64,000 bases of DNA from JAOSJL01 sp963704035 (lineage in GTDB: Bacteria > Actinomycetota > Acidimicrobiia > IMCC26256 > JAOSJL01). The notes below the pieces were generated by a model. It ran no database searches. It worked only from the letters and a program-made list of their open reading frames with translations, and was not told the DNA's origin. The stretch covers positions 434,001-498,000 of the forward strand of contig CAVPGR010000002.1 in NCBI GenBank assembly GCA_963704035.1, read 5' to 3'. Below are positions 62,638 through 64,000 of the stretch, one piece after another. The position numbers and the translations under genes are program-made. How positions within the stretch are numbered: position 1 is the stretch's first letter; the number at the start of each line of letters is the position of its first letter.

Positions 62638-63828
62638 CGGCGCCGCCGCGCGTCGGCCGCGAGGATCTCCATGCTGTGGAGCGCCGTGTCGGACCACGAC
62701 AGCTCCCGAGCGCGCTCTGCCGCTGCTGTACCGAGTCGAGCCCTGAGGTCGGAATCATCGACCAGACGTGTCACGCAGTCCGTCAGGTCTTCGGTCGTCG
62801 ACGCGAGCAGTCCGGTCACACCGTCGCGCACCGAATCACGGTGGCCGGCGATGTCGGTGACGACCGCCGGCGTTCCGCACGCGCCGGCTTCGGTGACCGT
62901 CATGCCCCATCCTTCGGCGGACGACGCGCTTGTGAGAATCCATGCCGAGCGGTACCAGCCGACGAGTTCGTCCTCGGTGGCGGGTCCGGTCAGACGGACC
63001 CAACGGGAGGCGTCGAGTTCGGCCACGATCTCCCGCAGGTGGTCGCGTTCGTATCCGTCGCCGACGATCGCGAGCTCGAGGTCGGGTCGCCGCCGCGCGA
63101 CAGGTTCGAGTGCCCGGATGAGACTGTCGAAGCGTTTGGCGGGAATGAGCCGCCCGACAGCGACCACCAAAGGATGTGGACTGAGGCCGTCACCGGGTGA
63201 GAAGCGGGGGTCGACCCCGGGCGCCACCGCCGAGACGTTCGCGGGGTCGAGCCCGAGCCGGCGGATGATCTCCTGACGCGAGGACTCGCTGTCGGTCACG
63301 ACGGGACTTCGCCGGTAGACCCGTGGCGCGATCGTGAGTTCGACGGCTTCTCCCACACGCGCGAGTCGCTCGGGAAGCGTGCGGTGCCAGATCCCACCAT
63401 AGACATGGTGGACCCACGTGAGGCGCGGTCCCGAGGTCCACAGAGGCACGAAGAAGGGCACGCCGTTCCAGATCTCGACCACGGCGTCGCGGGGACCGTT
63501 GCGCCCGGCGATCTCACCGGCGATGGCCCGCCAGAACACCTGGTACCGGCCGGCGCGGCCTGCGAACGCGGTAGCCGTCCCGCCACTCCTCGGGCGGCCG
63601 CCCCTGAGCGAAGGAGGTGCGCATCGTGACCTCGAGGCCTGCGTCGGTCCAGTGCCGGGCGAGTTCGGCCGCGTGGCGCTCCGAGCCACCGGCCTCGACG
63701 TCTTCGACGTCGCGCCAGGCGAACATGTGAACCCGCTCGATCCCGCCGGAGACCGCCGCCTCGGCGATCGCGGCCGCGCTCTCGCCGGTGGGCACCGGGG
63801 CCTCCTCGTCCACGCCGGAAAGACTCAT
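62631..63828 (-). CDS. GT4-family glycosyltransferase next to the second AftD-like gene (one-base frameshift near 63556)
   Basis: About 399 residues. The start MSLSGVDEEAPVPTGES is ATG 63828; VHMFAWRDVEDVEAGGSERHAAELARHW is the GGSE donor-side motif in the first frame, which ends after DGYRVRRP. The rest (RAGRYQVFWRAIAGEIAGRNGPRDAVVEIWNG through SSAEGWGMTVTEAGACGTPAVVTDIAGHRDSV) is in a second frame; removing one C at about 63551-63562 joins them. It overlaps the start of the second AftD-like gene by 7 bases and closely resembles the GT4 at 55761. Divergent from the truncated gene at 63881. Confidence 0.85.
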
Positions 63829-63880
63829 CGTATTCGTCCGCGTTGACTCGGACGGTACGAGGCGGCTAGCAAGCCGTGCG

Positions 63881-64000
63881 ATGAACACATCGCCCGAGAC
63901 CTCGGGATCCGAGGAGATGAAGCGTCGGCGCGGGATGGCCCGTGTTCGCACTCTGTGGACGCTGTTTCGCGACGAGCGTGAGAATCCCGGACCTTTCTAC
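63881..64000 (+). CDS. N terminus of an unidentified protein, cut by window edge
   Basis: An open frame from ATG 63881 (MNTSPETSGSEEM) or ATG 63917 (MKRRRGMARVRTLWTLF) to the window end, finishing RDERENPGPFY. The basic segment followed by a short acidic/aromatic stretch resembles the start of class I SAM-dependent methyltransferases found in AftD neighbourhoods, but 40 residues are too few to assign it. It is divergent from the GT4 gene, with 52 bases between the starts. Confidence 0.45.
   Translation, partial: MNTSPETSGSEEMKRRRGMARVRTLWTLFRDERENPGPFY

Noticed and set aside
5070..63562. Programmed ribosomal frameshifting as the common cause of the frame breaks
   Set aside because: The breaks differ in direction and context, have no shared slippery heptamer or downstream structure, and hit unrelated genes.
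1..64000. tRNA, rRNA, riboswitch, origin or prophage features
   Set aside because: I looked for cloverleaf-like CCA ends, conserved rRNA stretches, integrase or phage genes and found none. Small RNA genes without conserved sequence cannot be excluded by eye.

Overview
The window looks like a chromosomal segment of a high-GC actinobacterium, most plausibly Acidimicrobiia or a relative. This is inferred from GC-rich codon use, F420-type luciferase-like oxidoreductases, sterol-catabolism-style acyl-CoA dehydrogenases, DUF35 and thiolase proteins, and mycobacterial-type AftD-like arabinofuranosyltransferases. I see no rRNA, tRNA, CRISPR array, transposase, phage gene or origin. Genes are densely packed, with many 4-base overlaps, and no stretch over 300 bases is empty.

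Layout. 1-10.7 kb: a catabolic set on the plus strand (SDRs, two acyl-CoA ligases, a cyclase-family hydrolase, an F420 oxidoreductase, a paired acyl-CoA dehydrogenase), interrupted by a small minus-strand membrane protein and an exported peptidase-like lipoprotein. 10.7-15.6 kb: envelope genes (zinc-ribbon membrane protein, lytic transglycosylase, LysM protein) and an amidohydrolase. 15.6-26.6 kb: a TetR regulator, then a second catabolic and detoxification set (flavodoxin-like reductase, aldehyde dehydrogenase, class II aldolase, SDRs, alpha/beta hydrolase, inositol-phosphatase-family enzyme, FGGY kinase). 26.7-34 kb: a GGDEF-EAL signalling protein, a second amidohydrolase, a [3Fe-4S] ferredoxin joined to a two-domain FadE34-like dehydrogenase, and a B12-binding radical SAM enzyme. 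34-35.9 kb: an ECF sigma factor with a membrane partner. 35.9-43.1 kb: MaoC hydratase, DUF35, CMD-like protein, DUF35 and thiolase, which resembles a sterol side-chain retro-aldolase module; then a pseudokinase-like membrane protein, an acyl-CoA dehydrogenase, an alcohol dehydrogenase and a VOC protein. 43.1-64 kb: envelope glycan assembly (two membrane glycosyltransferases, a UDP-galactopyranose-mutase-like flavoprotein, a GT2-methyltransferase fusion, three GT4 enzymes, two giant AftD-like proteins, a large membrane protein).

Three themes cut across the genes. First, about thirteen sites need a one-base correction to join two halves of one obvious protein. Insertions and deletions are mixed and most sit in GC runs, so sequencing or assembly error is the likeliest cause. 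I describe each such gene as one unit. Second, a TAnnnT hexamer sits exactly 6 bases before the start codon of at least eight genes, which suggests leaderless transcription from extended coding-proximal promoters. Third, a small palindromic repeat encoding the peptide MSAAGILR recurs at gene junctions and at one of them apparently fuses an exported hydrolase in frame to a cytosolic dehydrogenase.
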